Source: Cyprinodon diabolis
Lineage: Eukaryota; Chordata; Actinopteri; Cyprinodontiformes; Cyprinodontidae
DNA length: 64,000 nt
Reading direction: 5' to 3'
Assembly: GCA_030533445.1 (NCBI GenBank)
Contig: CM060072.1
Coordinates: forward strand, 29,373,766 to 29,437,765
Made by a program: the position numbers and the translations under genes. Below are positions 34,325 through 45,640 of the stretch, in pieces. The notes below the pieces were generated by a model, which made no database searches, was not told the DNA's origin, and saw nothing but the letters and a program-made list of their open reading frames with translations. The first letter of the stretch is position 1, and each line of letters begins with the position of its first letter.

Positions 34325-35891
34325 CAGTGGGGCAAAAAAGAATTTAGTCAGCCACCAATAGTGCAAGTTCTCCCACTCAAAAAGATGAGAGAGGCCGGTA
34401 ATTTCCATCATAGATATACCTCAACTATGAGAGACAAAATGAGAAAAAAAAAATCCAGAAAATCACCTTGTCTGATTTTTAAAGAATTTATTTGCAAAAT
34501 ATGGTGGAAAATAAGTACTTGGTCAGTTACAAACAAGCAAGATTTCTGGCTCTCACAGACCTGTAACTTCTTCTGTAAGAGGCTCCTCTGTCCTCCACTC
34601 GTTACCTTCATTAATGGCACCTGTTTGAACCCGTTATCAGTATAAAAGACACCTGTCCACAACCTCAAACAGTCACACTCTAAACTCCACCATGGCCAAA
34701 ACTAGAGAGCTGTCAAAGGACACCCGAAACAAAATTATAGACCTGCACCAGGCTGGGAAGTCTGAATTTGCAATAGGTAAACAGCTTGGTGTGAAGAAAT
34801 CAACTGTGGGATCAATAATTAGAAAATGGAAAACATACAAGACCACTGATAATCTTCCTTGATCTGGGGCTCCACGCAAGATCTCACCCCGTGGGGTCAA
34901 AATGATCACAAGAACGGTGAGTAAAAATCCCAGAACCACACGGGGGGGCCTAGTGAATGACCTGCAGAGAGCTGGGACCAAAGTAACAAAGGCTACCATC
35001 AGTAACACACTACACCGCCAGGGACTCAAATCCTGCAGTGCCAGACGTGTCCCCCTGCTTAAGCCAGTACATGTCAAGGCCCGTCTCAGGTTTGCTAGAG
35101 AGCATTTGGATGATCCAGACGATGACTGGGAGAATATCATATGGTCAGATGAAACCAAAATAGAACTTTTTGGTAAAAACTCTACTCAGAACACCATACC
35201 TACAGTGAAGCATGGGGGTGGAAACATCATGCTTTGGGGCTGTTTTTCTGCTAAGGGACCAGGACGACTGATCCGTGTGAAGGAAGGAATGAATGGGGCC
35301 ATGTATCGTCAAATTTTGAGTGAAAACCTCCTTCCATCAGCAAGGGCATTGAAGATGAAACGTGGCTGGGTCTTTCAGCATGACAATGATCCCAAACACA
35401 CCACCCGGGTAACGAAGGAGTGGCTTCGTAAGAAGCATTTCAAGGTCCTGGAGTGGCCTAGCCAGTCTCCAGATCTCAACCCCATAGTAAATCTTTGGAG
35501 GGAGTTGAAAGTCCGTGTTGCCCAGCGACAGCCCCAGAACATCACTGCTCTACAGGAGATCTACATGGAGGAATGGGCCAAAATACCAGCAACAGTGTGT
35601 GAAAACCTTGTGAAGACTTACAGAAAACGTTTGATCTCTGTCATTGCCAACAAAGGGTATATAACAAAGTATTGAGATGAACTTTTGTTATTGACCAAAT
35701 ACTTATTTACCACCATATTTTGCAAATAAATTCTTTAAAAATCAGACAATGTGATTTTCTGGATTTTTTTTTCTCATTTTGTCTCTCATAGTTGAGGTAT
35801 ATCTATGATGAAAATTACTGGCCTCTCTCATCTTTTTGAGTGGGAGAACTTGCACTATTGTTGGCTGACTAAATACTTTTTTGCCCCACTG
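34325..35891 (+). mobile_element. Nearly complete Tc1/mariner transposon (1567 bp)
   Basis: Termini CAGTGGGGCAAAAAAG...CTTTTTTGCCCCACTG, with TA target duplications at 34323-34324 and 35892-35893. The inverted repeats are about 207 bp (34325-34531 and 35685-35891) and nearly identical, indicating a fairly young copy. It carries one transposase ORF, described next. Confidence 0.95.
34692..35675 (+). pseudogene. Tc1 transposase (DD34E), inactivated by a stop and loss of the third catalytic residue
   Basis: The frame from the ATG at 34692 to the TGA at 35673-35675 is 327 residues, about full length for Tc1 transposases. The N-terminus has the helix-turn-helix/paired-like DNA-binding region ([38 protein letters not shown]). 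A TGA at 34860-34862 replaces a codon after DNLP, and the frame then continues unbroken. The catalytic domain shows WSDETK (first Asp), [21 protein letters not shown] (second Asp) and [15 protein letters not shown]. The glutamate expected 34 residues after the second Asp (usually IENLW or IEHLW) is Val. Both lesions would abolish cut-and-paste activity. The terminal repeats remain usable by a related transposase in trans. Confidence 0.93.
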
Positions 35892-35954
35892 TACTTGTAT
35901 TATACTAAACTGAACTTTCAATATTCACCACTCTCTGTTCCGTAAAAATTAAAA

Positions 35955-36250
35955 AAAATATCCACTGGACTTGGTTTTCAAGATTTGAAGACGTTTCACC
36001 ACCTCTCCAGGAAGCTTTCTCAATGTCTGGATCCGCAGTGAGTTTGAGTCTTATATGGACAAGGCCTTGTATTGCTTGGAAACATGCAAATGGTAACCGA
36101 TGAATGGGTCGTTTAGTTCCATCGTTAGCCTGTAATATCTGAACCTGTCTATGATTGTTAAGGGTCGGTCGCTAAGGAGGTGTTGTTCACCGGCTGGAGC
36201 GGGTAGATCCCTCGTTCCTCTGTGATGGGGTCCCTCGTTCCACTGTTTGG
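35955..36250 (-). mobile_element. Penelope-like 3' tail, copy 3
   Basis: Read on the minus strand it has CATAGACAGGTTCAGATATT, ACAGGCTAACGATGG, GCGGATCCAGACATTGAG, then AAGCTTCCTGGAGAGGTGGT, GAAACGTCTTCAAATCTTG and AAGTCCAGTGGATATTTTTT. These blocks match copies 1 and 2. It is inserted in the terminal-inverted-repeat element and has no usable coding part. Confidence 0.65.
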
Positions 36251-36499
36251 CGCCAACTACCTTTTTCTTCTGCTCACGGAGCAGCTGGCTTGCTTGGTCG
36301 CGCAATAAATCCTGGGATATCCAAGGAAAGATAGGATACACCGGATCCGTCCTTCAAATCGGGCAAAAAGAAAGACCCATTTGTCGGCTGCATAATAAGG
36401 AGTCTTCAAATCCGACCAGACCTTGGGGCCACTCTATGATGTAATCGGCCTTAAAACGTGGCCTTCGGAGGACGCATCCCATAAATTCGAATAGAGCCA

Positions 36500-37790
36500 G
36501 CGTTAACCATCTCCCTCTGTCTCTGTCTACTGAATGTTGATGTTCGGCTAATCAGGTCCAAACCCTTTCTTCTCCAATGTCATCCTTCAATGTCATTGGG
36601 TGAGTGGGGTGGCGCTCGAGCGCCCTCTATTGGCCAGCTGCCACTGTAGCTAAAACTAAAAATGTTCACGTCTGTGGGACAGAACTACTAAGTCTACTAA
36701 GTATCTACTAAGAGATACTTTAAGGAACATAGTTTCTTACTCATATATAACAAAAAAAAATTATTGCTGGAAGGTAGAGCTTGCTCTTTGAGTCAAAATA
36801 GGCCAATTGCTTGTCAATATATAAATCATAAAGTGGAACCAAATGGGTTTAGCTTAATATATTAGACATGCAAGAAAATATTTTTTCATTAAAGCAGCAA
36901 AAGTATGGAGACTGGGGACGGTTTTCTTTTACTCTCAGACGACTGGGCCTATACCAACCATTTACTGATACATTAAACCTACAGTACTGCTAATTGTGCT
37001 TACAATTTAAGCTTGATTTTGTGAGAGATTTCACAATATTCATAAAAAAAGTCAGCTGCTGCAACTGATGCATGGTTGCAGCACAACTCAGGAATCCATT
37101 CAGTTTGTATGAGTTCTAAAAAGTTAGCTTCAAGTTCTAAAAAATGCTTTGTGGGAGTATTTAACGTGCATAGGAGGAGTTTGGCATGTTAAGTGGCAGA
37201 GTAGACTGTGTATGAATGCAAAACATCAGTTAATTCTATTTAAAATGCTCCTTACAAAAGATTTCTCCATTCATTACTTCTTTCTGTGGTCGCTGTATAT
37301 CTGGAAAAGACTCTTTAGCTCATTTATTTTAGATGTATCCCAAATATACAACTATCGACGCTTCAGTAGCCACACTGTTAGGGTCTTCCTCTTCCCTTGA
37401 ACAACCCAGCTGCTCTGCACAATCAACCATTTTGTTTGGAATGGTAATTGCTTAGAAACTAATTTTGACTCTGAAAATGACTTGAACTCTGTGGAAGTCT
37501 GACAACGTGTCTCAGTTTAAAATGAGGCTAACTGAATTAACTGTAGAATTGCACTTGGAGAAAATCAAAAACACATTAAAGAACAAACTAAGTAGGGTTT
37601 TTTTGATTTGTTGCAACCTTTTCTGGGTCATTTATCCAAACATGAAGCTCTTTCAGATCTGCCACAGGTGATATAGTCAGAGTGTTTTATCTATGCAAAT
37701 GAATGAAGGCTGTTTTATTAGTTGCGTTGTATTTTTTGCCTTATCTTTGTATTTTTGGTCTAGTAAACCCTCTTTTTTGTTGCTGTAATT
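36500..37790. other. Non-coding, nothing recognised
   Basis: AT-rich. GGCGCTCGAGCGCC (36613-36626) is a short perfect palindrome. No gene found. Confidence 0.45.
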
Positions 37791-37799
37791 ACTGTCACT

Positions 37800-37990
37800 T
37801 GTTCCTCTCTTTCCTTCCTTAGGGTGAGAAATTGCTGTCAAATTAATGAGTCGATGCAATCAACTGGTTTTCCTTAGATAGAAAACTTTGAGACTATTTG
37901 ACCGTATGATCTGGTTGAATTGTAAAGTGCCTTGAGATGACTTGTGTTGTGAATTAGCGCTATATATAAATAAACTGAATTAAATTGAAA
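37800..37990 (+). mobile_element. LINE/SINE 3' end with AATTGAA-type tail
   Basis: TTTTCCTTAGATAGAAAACT, TGTAAAGTGCCTTGAGATGA, TTGTGAATTAGCGCTATATA and AATAAACTGAATTAAATTGAA form a tail very common in percomorph fish. 5'-truncated and non-coding. Confidence 0.65.
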
Positions 37991-39029
37991 TTTTTCTTTA
38001 CACCTTTTCCTTTCACTCAACATGCTAAAGAGCAACCTATAAAATGCCACCTTCAACGTGTCAGTGTCAGAATAGGGCAAGAATTTAGATTTCCTGCTTT
38101 GTAAAATTGTATGTATTGTATAACATTTTATTTCTCAACAAAGTAGGACTTTTACTTTAAATAAGCTGTTATATATAATCAAAGTTGAAGTTTAATTAAG
38201 TTAGCTTGCACCAATCTTAAAATTCAACATAGTTTTTTTTAAATCACTACAATATGCCATCTCTCAGGAATATAATAACTTTTAATGATATTAACACCCC
38301 AGACACTACTTTTCTAGGAATTAATGGCTTTAAGGCAGTTTTGCATTCCTTTTGAATATGTTATTAATGGTTTAAGAATCAAATACCTTCTTCTACTTCC
38401 ATATTCTGCAACATTTTATATTATAGAACCAACGCTGGCAGACAAAGAGGCAACGTTACAACAGTTTTTGTTCTCTTTTCATTTGTCTCTAGTAAATCTG
38501 CTGTTTGCATCCTTTCTGATCGATGGCAGCTTCTACATTGCTTATTGAAGATCTGCACAATATACAGTCTGCAGCCTCCTCCTAGTAAATAGCAGACCTG
38601 TGAAATCAAAACCTTCTGATGGAAATTAACTTTATATGGAGCTTATTTTCAATAAAACACATTTCAGTGAATCCTTTTATGTTTGTTTCTCAAATGTAAG
38701 AAATCCTTCCATGCTTCTGAGGTATATTCTTAGAAATAGTCACTTTGCAATGGAGGACGTTTGCATAAAGCCTCCCTCCCGGCTCATTTGACGCACATAA
38801 AACTGACCAATGGGAGCAAATAGGGCTTCTTCTGGGGTTGGACAAGCATCAAAGGAGCAAGAGAAATCACCGCATGGTAGAACATTGTCTTCCTAAAATA
38901 TATCATGACGAGATCACCTCCCCGAAAAAATATTTAGATAAATATATCAAAACTCCGACGTGCATTAGCTTTCAGCTTCCCTACCTTTGGTCTTCAGGTG
39001 TCACCTAATTATTAAACTGACCTGTATGA
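37991..39029. other. Non-coding, nothing recognised
   Basis: AT-rich, no supportable gene. Confidence 0.5.
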
Positions 39030-39530
39030 TGTTTAGCAGTATGAGGACCAAAAAGCACAGTACACAAGGAGAATGGTTTGAAATATGACTGCAAGGTGTA
39101 CGTCAGAGATCTGGCCTTTGTAGGAAAGTGGGTAGAAGAGAGGTCAAAAGGTCACCTTTCACCTAACATTAATATTTGAAGGAAGACCTCCAACTCACAT
39201 TATCTCCACAGGATGGTGGTGGCAGCATCATGCTGTGGGTATGCTGTTCATAAGCACAGACAAACAATAGATTAAGGGGAAAGATGTGCAAAAATAGAAG
39301 TGAAAACCCAGCTGTAGCTGCAGCAATCAGTGGTTCTCATGAACATGACTTGAAAGGTTTGAATATAAATACATAGCCACAATGTGTTCAATTTTTGTTT
39401 GCAAAAACAAAATTAAAAACAGGCTTGTAGCGACTCCTCTAGGAGATCTTTATAATCGACTTTGTGTTGGTCTATAATATAAAGGTAAAATTACAGAGAT
39501 AGGAAAGCTTTAATGCTACAAACTACTAAG
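39030..39530 (+). mobile_element. Tc1/mariner-like remnant
   Basis: GATGGTGGTGGCAGCATCAT GCTGTGGG (39213-39240) encodes the transposase GGGSIMLW motif. Upstream, GACCAAAAAGCACAGTACAC recalls the AKEHxxQ region. Downstream, ACTTTGTGTTGGTCTATAAT lies in what would be the terminal repeat. Frames are broken throughout. Confidence 0.55.
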
Positions 39531-41190
39531 ATACTGGGTTGTGTAGATGTTAAAATGAGGATGATTTTTAAATATTTCCTCCAGCTATTCTGTTTTTACA
39601 TAAACAGGAAAACATATCTCCCCTGCTTAGTTTTAACTTTTTTATTTATTTATTTTTTTACTGAGAATCCCCTAAAATAGACGTTCTTCTTTAAGTCCTT
39701 TAACCTCCCCATCCTCTTCTCCTCCAGATGAGTCACTGTCTATCCGCACGTTACCTGAGGGCTTTTTGCGAAGCCGACTCTCCTCCGGGATCACACCAGC
39801 ACACATCTGTTTCCACATCCTGCCCATCAGAAACTGAAGCTTGGGGTTATGTTTTTCCTAGGTAGTTTGGGGAAGCGGAGCCCCTCTGAAGTTTTTCTTT
39901 ATTTTTTTGGCAAGCTGAAAGTTTACCTCAGGCAGTTTACATTTGCAGGACTTTTTTAAGCATGGGCTGATTTACAATCACACTCCAAGAGTCTCATTGA
40001 AATCAGAAATTCAGGTATAGGGCGGTCATGTTTGCTGTGCGGAACCCTCTCGTGGTTTCTTTCTCAACAATATTTTTCGGGGTTGTTTGTATGAAAACAT
40101 CAAGGCTGCAGTTTTTCACCTATATATGATGGATGAGAGGCCTGCAGCGTGTGGTGATTTTTGTACACCCTTTCTACCACATTATTACTTTTGTTGGCTT
40201 AATTTTGCATTGAAGAGGAGGAAATGATGAAGATGCTTGCAGTTGAGCAGATCATCCTCCCAGGCCTGATTAAACCATTTAGCATTCAGCCTAACTGGGG
40301 CCTGTGGAGGCTTTCATATCAGGTGGTGACTTGTTGAGAGCGACAGGTCACTGTGCTCCATTGGCTCATTTATTAAGCAAACAACTATTTGAGTTTATCA
40401 CCTCAGAGGTAGAGTCCTGCTGGTCTCCAGGTGGTGGAGCAGGTGCCAGTGAGCGACCTGGCAGCTGCACCTGAATCTGGGCCAGAGACCCCGAAGCACT
40501 GAGAGACGGACTGAATTAACCCCCTAAAAACGTGAAGAGCTTCCAGATTCTTACTGCTCTCGCTAGGTAAGGAAAGCTCTACTGTATGTGTACACCCAGA
40601 GGTTTTCTCTCTGTGGTTCTTTTCCTCAGAAGAGATCACTCAGGACAAACTCTTAACACTTCATAATGTATTAAATAACCAGGAGACATGACAGCAAATT
40701 TTGACAGAAATTATAATCTTACTCAGACCAGAGAAGTTGCTTAGGGTTATAGAAGACAGCCAGGCTCACATCTCATGGAAATGGCTCCGAATCACAGCTA
40801 AAGAAGCATTTTATACACCTCCAGTATGCCACATCATTACATCATACACGTTTGTAAATGAGGAGACATCCATAAGTCCAGCCTTATCAAAATATTCCAC
40901 TTTGTTTTTTAGATCAAGGACAACGCTTTCATTCTTGTAATTTACACAATGAAGATGACTTTTTATCCTGACAGAGGAACTCTCCTAATTAGATAAACTA
41001 CTTGTAAAAACATTAGTTCTGACACACAACATGCAGAGACTCCCTAGAAATTCCAAACCGACGTTGCAGAAGCATACCAGCAAAAATGATCCGCGACCAG
41101 ATCCAAGCGACATTTGATGTGTTCGGTTGCAGAAGAATAATCCGCCCTTTAGCTTGACAAAGGTAGGCAGCAGCTTGACAAAGCCATGAT
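39531..41190. other. Non-coding, nothing recognised
   Basis: No supportable gene or element. Open frames near 40403-40639 lack motifs. Confidence 0.45.
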
Positions 41191-41194
41191 GGCA

Positions 41195-41275
41195 ATTATT
41201 TTACAGTATCAGTATCGTCCGATACTGCACAGCCAGGTATCGGGTATCGGTATCTGGGCCTAAAAATGGCTTCGG
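41195..41275. repeat. Possible hAT end, TATCGGTATC-rich
   Basis: ATCAGTATCGTCCGATACTG, CACAGCCAGGTATCGGGTAT and CGGTATC words resemble one end of fish hAT repeats rich in TATCGG. No second end was seen. Confidence 0.35.
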
Positions 41276-41904
41276 CTCAACAATATTTATTTGTTTTTCT
41301 TTTCAAATTTGATGAATAATTACAGAAAGGCTGACTAAGATGAGCCACAAACTTTATCTCTGCAGTCGTAGATGGAGAGATCTCAGATGGTCTTAGTGAT
41401 GCAGCAGCTTCTGTCTGATGATCTGGAGCAGCACACTGAGAGCAGGTCAGAGTGACAAAACCTAAATCAAGCTGTGATTCCTTTACGAATCACTGTCAGT
41501 GAACATCCCTAAAATCTGAAAATGAGGGCTAGGAGAGCTGTTCAGCGTTATGGCTACTCCTCGCTCAGACAGCTGAGTGCAGTTCAAAGATCATAGGATC
41601 ATTTTATTCCAATGTTAGGTCCACCACGACCAAGTTAAGGTTAAGTGACTGGTTAGGGTTATGTTCCACTCTGAGATTAGATAGTTCTTAGATAAACTCC
41701 CTTTTTTTGTTTAATTTAGGGTCTTTTGAATTTCCAACCATGAATAGTTATCAGTCTTAATTATTAGGACCATCTTCTGCTCTAAAAACAGCTGCTAGTT
41801 TTTGAAGGGAATATTTTAACCTTGAACATCTTAAGAATGTCCATGGAGTTTAAATCCAGCTTAGCTTCAAACTTTTCCTGGACATATTTTTTGCATAAAT
41901 CAAC
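41276..41904. other. Non-coding, nothing recognised
   Basis: No gene found. Confidence 0.45.
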
Positions 41905-41945
41905 TGTCAACATAAACTATTGTATTCTAGTTCTGGCTGGATGTT

Positions 41946-42463
41946 TTAGGCTGCTTGTCCTGCTGAAAAAATTAGCTTTTTTCTCCAGAAAATCCTTATC
42001 AGAGGTGAACTTCTTCCATTGCTCCAGAATCCAATCTTCATGCTCCCTAGCAAATTGAAGCCTTTTTTTTCCTGACTGATTAGTGGTTTCCTTAGGGCTA
42101 CACAGCTGTTCATTCCCAACGCCCGGAGTTCACTCTGCATTGTTCATGTGGAAATGCTCTTACAATTTACAAACTTAGCCCGGAGTTTTACTGTCTTTTT
42201 CCTTCTCTTTATTATTTATTATTATTTCACCAAAAGTTTAAGTGATCGCCAATCATGTCATTCAGAATTTATTTCCAGGCCCTTTTTTTGCCCTGAAGAC
42301 GATGGGTTCTTACGACCCTTCTGGTTTTTAATAATGAGTCGTACACTTCTGAAACCAATTTGCTACCTTCTGCAGTGTCCTTAGGTATTTTCTCTGCTTC
42401 ATGCATGCCAATGATTTGACACATCTGAAAAAGACTGACATCTTTTCCATGAACAGGGGACAT
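41946..42463 (-). pseudogene. Tc1-type transposase, 5' half, frameshifted
   Basis: From 42463 the minus strand reads MSPVHGKDVSLFQMCQIIGM then HEAEKIPKDTAEGSKLVSEV, the paired-like DNA-binding N-terminus of a Tc1 transposase (usual form: KGQIIGMHxAEKxxKEIAE). After RRVVRTHRLQGKKRAWK the frame shifts. A second piece gives MQSELRALGMNSCVALRKPL and EKKGFNLLGSMKIGFWSNG, corresponding to the LRALGLNSCVAxRKPL and LQFAREHKDWILEQW segments before the first catalytic Asp. The DDE core beyond 41946 is too decayed to read. The original start codon region lies at the junction with the LTR. This is a relic. Confidence 0.8.
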
Positions 42464-42464
42464 G

Positions 42465-42813
42465 TGTCATGATTCTGCACTTTCTAAACTTTTTGGTTCT
42501 GTTTAAGATTTCTTATGTGTGTTCTTAATTTTGCTTTATTTTATGTTATACCGTGTTTGTCAAGATTTATATAAATTTTGAATTCTTAGGTTCACTCCCA
42601 ATCGTTCTTTCTCCCCCTCTCTATTCTTTGTATTTTTTTGGTCTACTTTTAGTTAATTTAGGATCTTTCCTTTTTTACAGTTAAATCCTGTTTTTCCTGG
42701 TATTTCTTTATTGCTCCCCAGTGTCCATTTTCTTCCCACTTACCTCCTATTTAGTTGCTCCTGTCCGCACCTACTCCCTATCAACTGATTAGCCCACTTA
42801 TTGTTTGTTTCTC

Positions 42814-42859
<46 letters not shown>

Positions 42860-43073
42860 CTCCTGTCCAGTTACTCTCTACTAGATTTTCTTCATTATTT
42901 TATTCCTTATGTTAGTTTTCCTGAGCGTCTCCTAGTTTTACCTATTTCTTCGCCTGTTGTTTCTGGATTATTTGCTTCTGTACTATAAACAGCTCAATTA
43001 AATCTACAAGGAATGATCTCTGCCTCTCCGTCTCTCTATCTGGGTCCTCAACAAAGATCCAACAAAGCTGACA
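42465..43073 (+). mobile_element. Solo LTR with a microsatellite at its TATA box (609 bp)
   Basis: It begins TGTCATGATTCTG and ends GGGTCCTC...GCTGACA, matching the family termini. It contains CTGATTAG, CTCCCAT(AT)nACACCTCCTG and a late AT-rich polyadenylation-like region. The flanks ACATG (42460-42464) and ATTTG (43074-43078) match at only 3 of 5 bases, so the target duplication has decayed. Confidence 0.75.
42816..42856 (+). repeat. (AT)n at the LTR TATA position
   Basis: About 20 AT units exactly where the related LTR fragment at 19397 has only ATATATA, with the same CTCCC and ACACCTCCTG on either side. Confidence 0.95.
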
Positions 43074-43529
43074 ATTTGTAGTTATACATATTTTTTTTAA
43101 GAAACGAGAAGCATTTTATTTATCGGTTGGGGTTAAATAACTTGTTGCTGAAACATAAATGCTCCATTTGTAGTTTTGGACCTATTTGCTTTGTTAAATC
43201 CAAATGCTGACTTGTGTTTTGTGTTTTTTTTAACCTTAGCTTACTTTAATCTTGTCCACTGCTTAATCCCTGACCTCTGATTATGGGGACTAGCAGGTGC
43301 TAATGCGCAGCAGACAATGAAACGAGCCACACAAATTAGTTTTGAAGTTTACATCATGTGTGTGTTTGCAGCTTGTCTTACTTTTTGCTGCAAGTTTGCA
43401 GCTCATTTTTCGGATGCATGGTTTTTCTGTTGCATTAGTTTTTTGCGCTTGTGATTTTTTTCTGCAGCTTGCATCGCACACGTTTTTGCAGCTCGTGTCG
43501 TCGTTTGTATCTGTCGGCAACTGTATCTG

Positions 43530-43775
43530 AGGCCTTTCAGAAAACAGCTGGTTTTAGACTGAGATTAAATTATATTTAAATACGAGGGAAGGCAATAAAT
43601 TGTTTTATTGTAAATGATACCCCTGAAATGTTATTTGTAAAATTAAAGAAGCTTTAAATTAAGGAAGAACTATTTACTGGTCTAACAGCTCTAATTCCAA
43701 AAAAACTTGGTTGAAATTTGCCTTAATGTAAACCTCTAAAGGGATATGCATACTTATGCAAGGCGTGGTATAGTC
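43530..43775 (-). mobile_element. Tc1/mariner-like terminal remnant
   Basis: GAGGCCTTTCAGAAAACAGC, then ACTGAGATTAAATTATATTTAAA, and later GGGATATGCATACTTATGCA with AGGCGTGG match the terminal region of a fish Tc1-like family read from the reverse strand. Non-coding. Confidence 0.45.
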
Positions 43776-44828
43776 CACTGGATAGAGGTTTGAGGCTGGA
43801 ACTGAAGGGACAGTTTATAGTTGTGTAACTGCAGCCTTTAATGACTGAGAAAACCTCCTTTACTGAGTAATGAGCCAAATCAAACATTCCCCTGGTACAG
43901 AGCATGAAAAACAGAAAGAAGTATGAAGGCCTTCATCTGTTTAATGGCATCCCATGCATGAGAACCATCTGACTCAATATTAGGGTTTCTGCTGTGTTTT
44001 TATTTAACCTTATACCAAAGAATGAGCACCGCATGAAAGCATTGCTTTGCAGCAGGGAGTTTCCTGTGTGGCTCACTGCTAAAGAAGAACACTGGCAGCG
44101 TTATAGTGCTTAGGGGCTTACTGAGATTGATAGCACTGATTGGTCAAAGATTAGTGGAAGCTTTTGTTTTTATAGCGGCAGTAGGGACACTGTTTCACTT
44201 TCCTCGTTCTGCAGACTATGTGTGGGATTGAATAAGCATTTAGATGTGAAGTGACCTGAGGCCAAAGCAGCCACTCTGTGTCAACTTTGTGATTAATTTT
44301 AGATTAATACCACACCTTGGCTTTTGCAGATAGCAGAAGGGTTTTTGGTCAGAAAAATGGTGCAGAAAACTCTGAAAACTCAGCCCCCTGGAGCACAGAC
44401 TTTGCATTATTTAAACACTACATTGTTAATTTTTTATTTTAGTGTTACGCTTTGATAAAATTCTTCACATCTCTGGAGCTCGGCTTCTTGACTTTAAAGC
44501 TGCCGTTTGGGATTATAAAATCAAGCGGAGTCTGATGCAAAGTTCTGCAAAGTTTCAGCAGGATGTAGGTTCAGGAAGCTTTCAGCTCAGAGTGGTGCAG
44601 AAATCTGGAATTTTAACTTTGCAGCTAGTGTGCTTTTACACAGAAGAACACATTTTCTTTATGTTAATATTATATATACTTGACATCAGTTTCAGAAATA
44701 ATAATAAAAATCAGAAATCTAATGAAAAATTGGCCAAAAAATAAATGTGGGGATGTGGAAAACTGAAGGATAATCTGAGACGCCACAGCCTGATATATAA
44801 GATAAATAGCAATGATATAATATCTATG
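43776..44828. other. Non-coding, nothing recognised
   Basis: No gene or repeat boundary identified. Confidence 0.45.
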
Positions 44829-45005
44829 TTATAGATCAGGGCTGTAACTAACGATTATCTTGCAAATCGATTAATTTGTCGATAATTTGTTAAATTAAAT
44901 GATTAATATTTGGATAGCCAAAGGTTACTTAAAGAAGATTTTTTTACGAAATTAAACCAGAACTAAAACTTTTCCACTTGAGGGGTTTTGGATAGAGAAT
45001 ATTAA

Positions 45006-45640
45006 AGCTGAAGTCTGTAAGTTTTTAAAAAGCACTTTTTTGTCATATTGGCTAAAACTGTCCCTATGCCCAGACAGCAGTACATGTGATATGTAACCTG
45101 TGAAAAAAACTGCTTCAATTGGTCCCCCATACTGCCTGTATTTCAATCTGGAAAGAATAATTCGGGACGAGACAAAACAACCAATCACAGCCAGAGGAGC
45201 GTCTGATGGAGTGTCAATCACAGCTCACACACGCTGAATCCCCCCCCCCCACCCCCCCACCCCTCACCGCTTAACCTGCCGCTGCAGTCAGGAGGACGCG
45301 CGTGGAAGTCATGGTGGAGCGACAGCCACCAGCGAAAGAGAAACTGCCCTTACTGCCCCTGCCGACAACTGCTTACACGGCAAACTTCGGTATAACCAGC
45401 ATCTTATATCTAGCTGCTTGGAGGTGAGTGTTATCGCTCTTACCGGTTCACACTCCATGCCGCGTACGCTGCTTGGACACTTCTGGTCGCATGCGGTAGC
45501 CGCGCAGATGCTGTGAGAGGGGTGGGGCTTGGAGGTGGGGCATGAGTGAAGCAGAGAGGGTGGGGGAGTGGCGTGAATCCTGTTTTTCTTCAAGTTTTCT
45601 GTTGAAGTCTGCTCTCTTCTCAATGTTACAGACTGCAGCT
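45006..45640. mobile_element. TTAA-target miniature transposon nested in the hAT element
   Basis: Termini AGCTGMAGTCTGTAA in inverted orientation (45006 onward; ending 45640), flanked by TTAA at 45002-45005 and 45641-45644. The 635-bp body is GC-richer than its surroundings, with a C-rich run. No transposase. Open frames on the minus strand across 45309-45647 are not convincing. Confidence 0.82.
45239..45262. repeat. C-rich run
   Basis: C runs of 12, 7 and 4 broken by A, within the nested TTAA element. Confidence 0.85.

Larger units (their letters stand above)
33412..36496. mobile_element. Terminal-inverted-repeat DNA element, host of nested insertions
   Basis: The left end GGCTGTGTTCAAATTTATGG continues with ACTGCGTCCTTGGAGG. 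The reversed right end (from 36496) reads GGCTCTATTCGAATTTATGG, then GATGCGTCCTCCGAAGG. The left end is itself a palindrome (AAATTTATGG...CCCATAAATTT). Inside lie an L2/SINE-type tail, a Tc1 element and a Penelope-like tail, so the original element was shorter. Class and target duplication are unclear. Confidence 0.6.
41905..43150 (-). mobile_element. Tc1/mariner-like element, split by a solo LTR
   Basis: The minus strand carries a decayed Tc1 transposase in 41946-42463. Its upstream part resumes after the LTR at 43074-43150 (plus strand TTAAGAAACGAGAAGC, GTTGGGGTTAAATAACTTGT). The two parts together have the order expected for one Tc1-type element, so the LTR (42465-43073) inserted into it. 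Confidence 0.75.

Noticed and set aside
36051..36341. 96-codon minus-strand frame
   Set aside because: It spans the junction of a Penelope-like 3' UTR and the inverted-repeat element; no coding motif.
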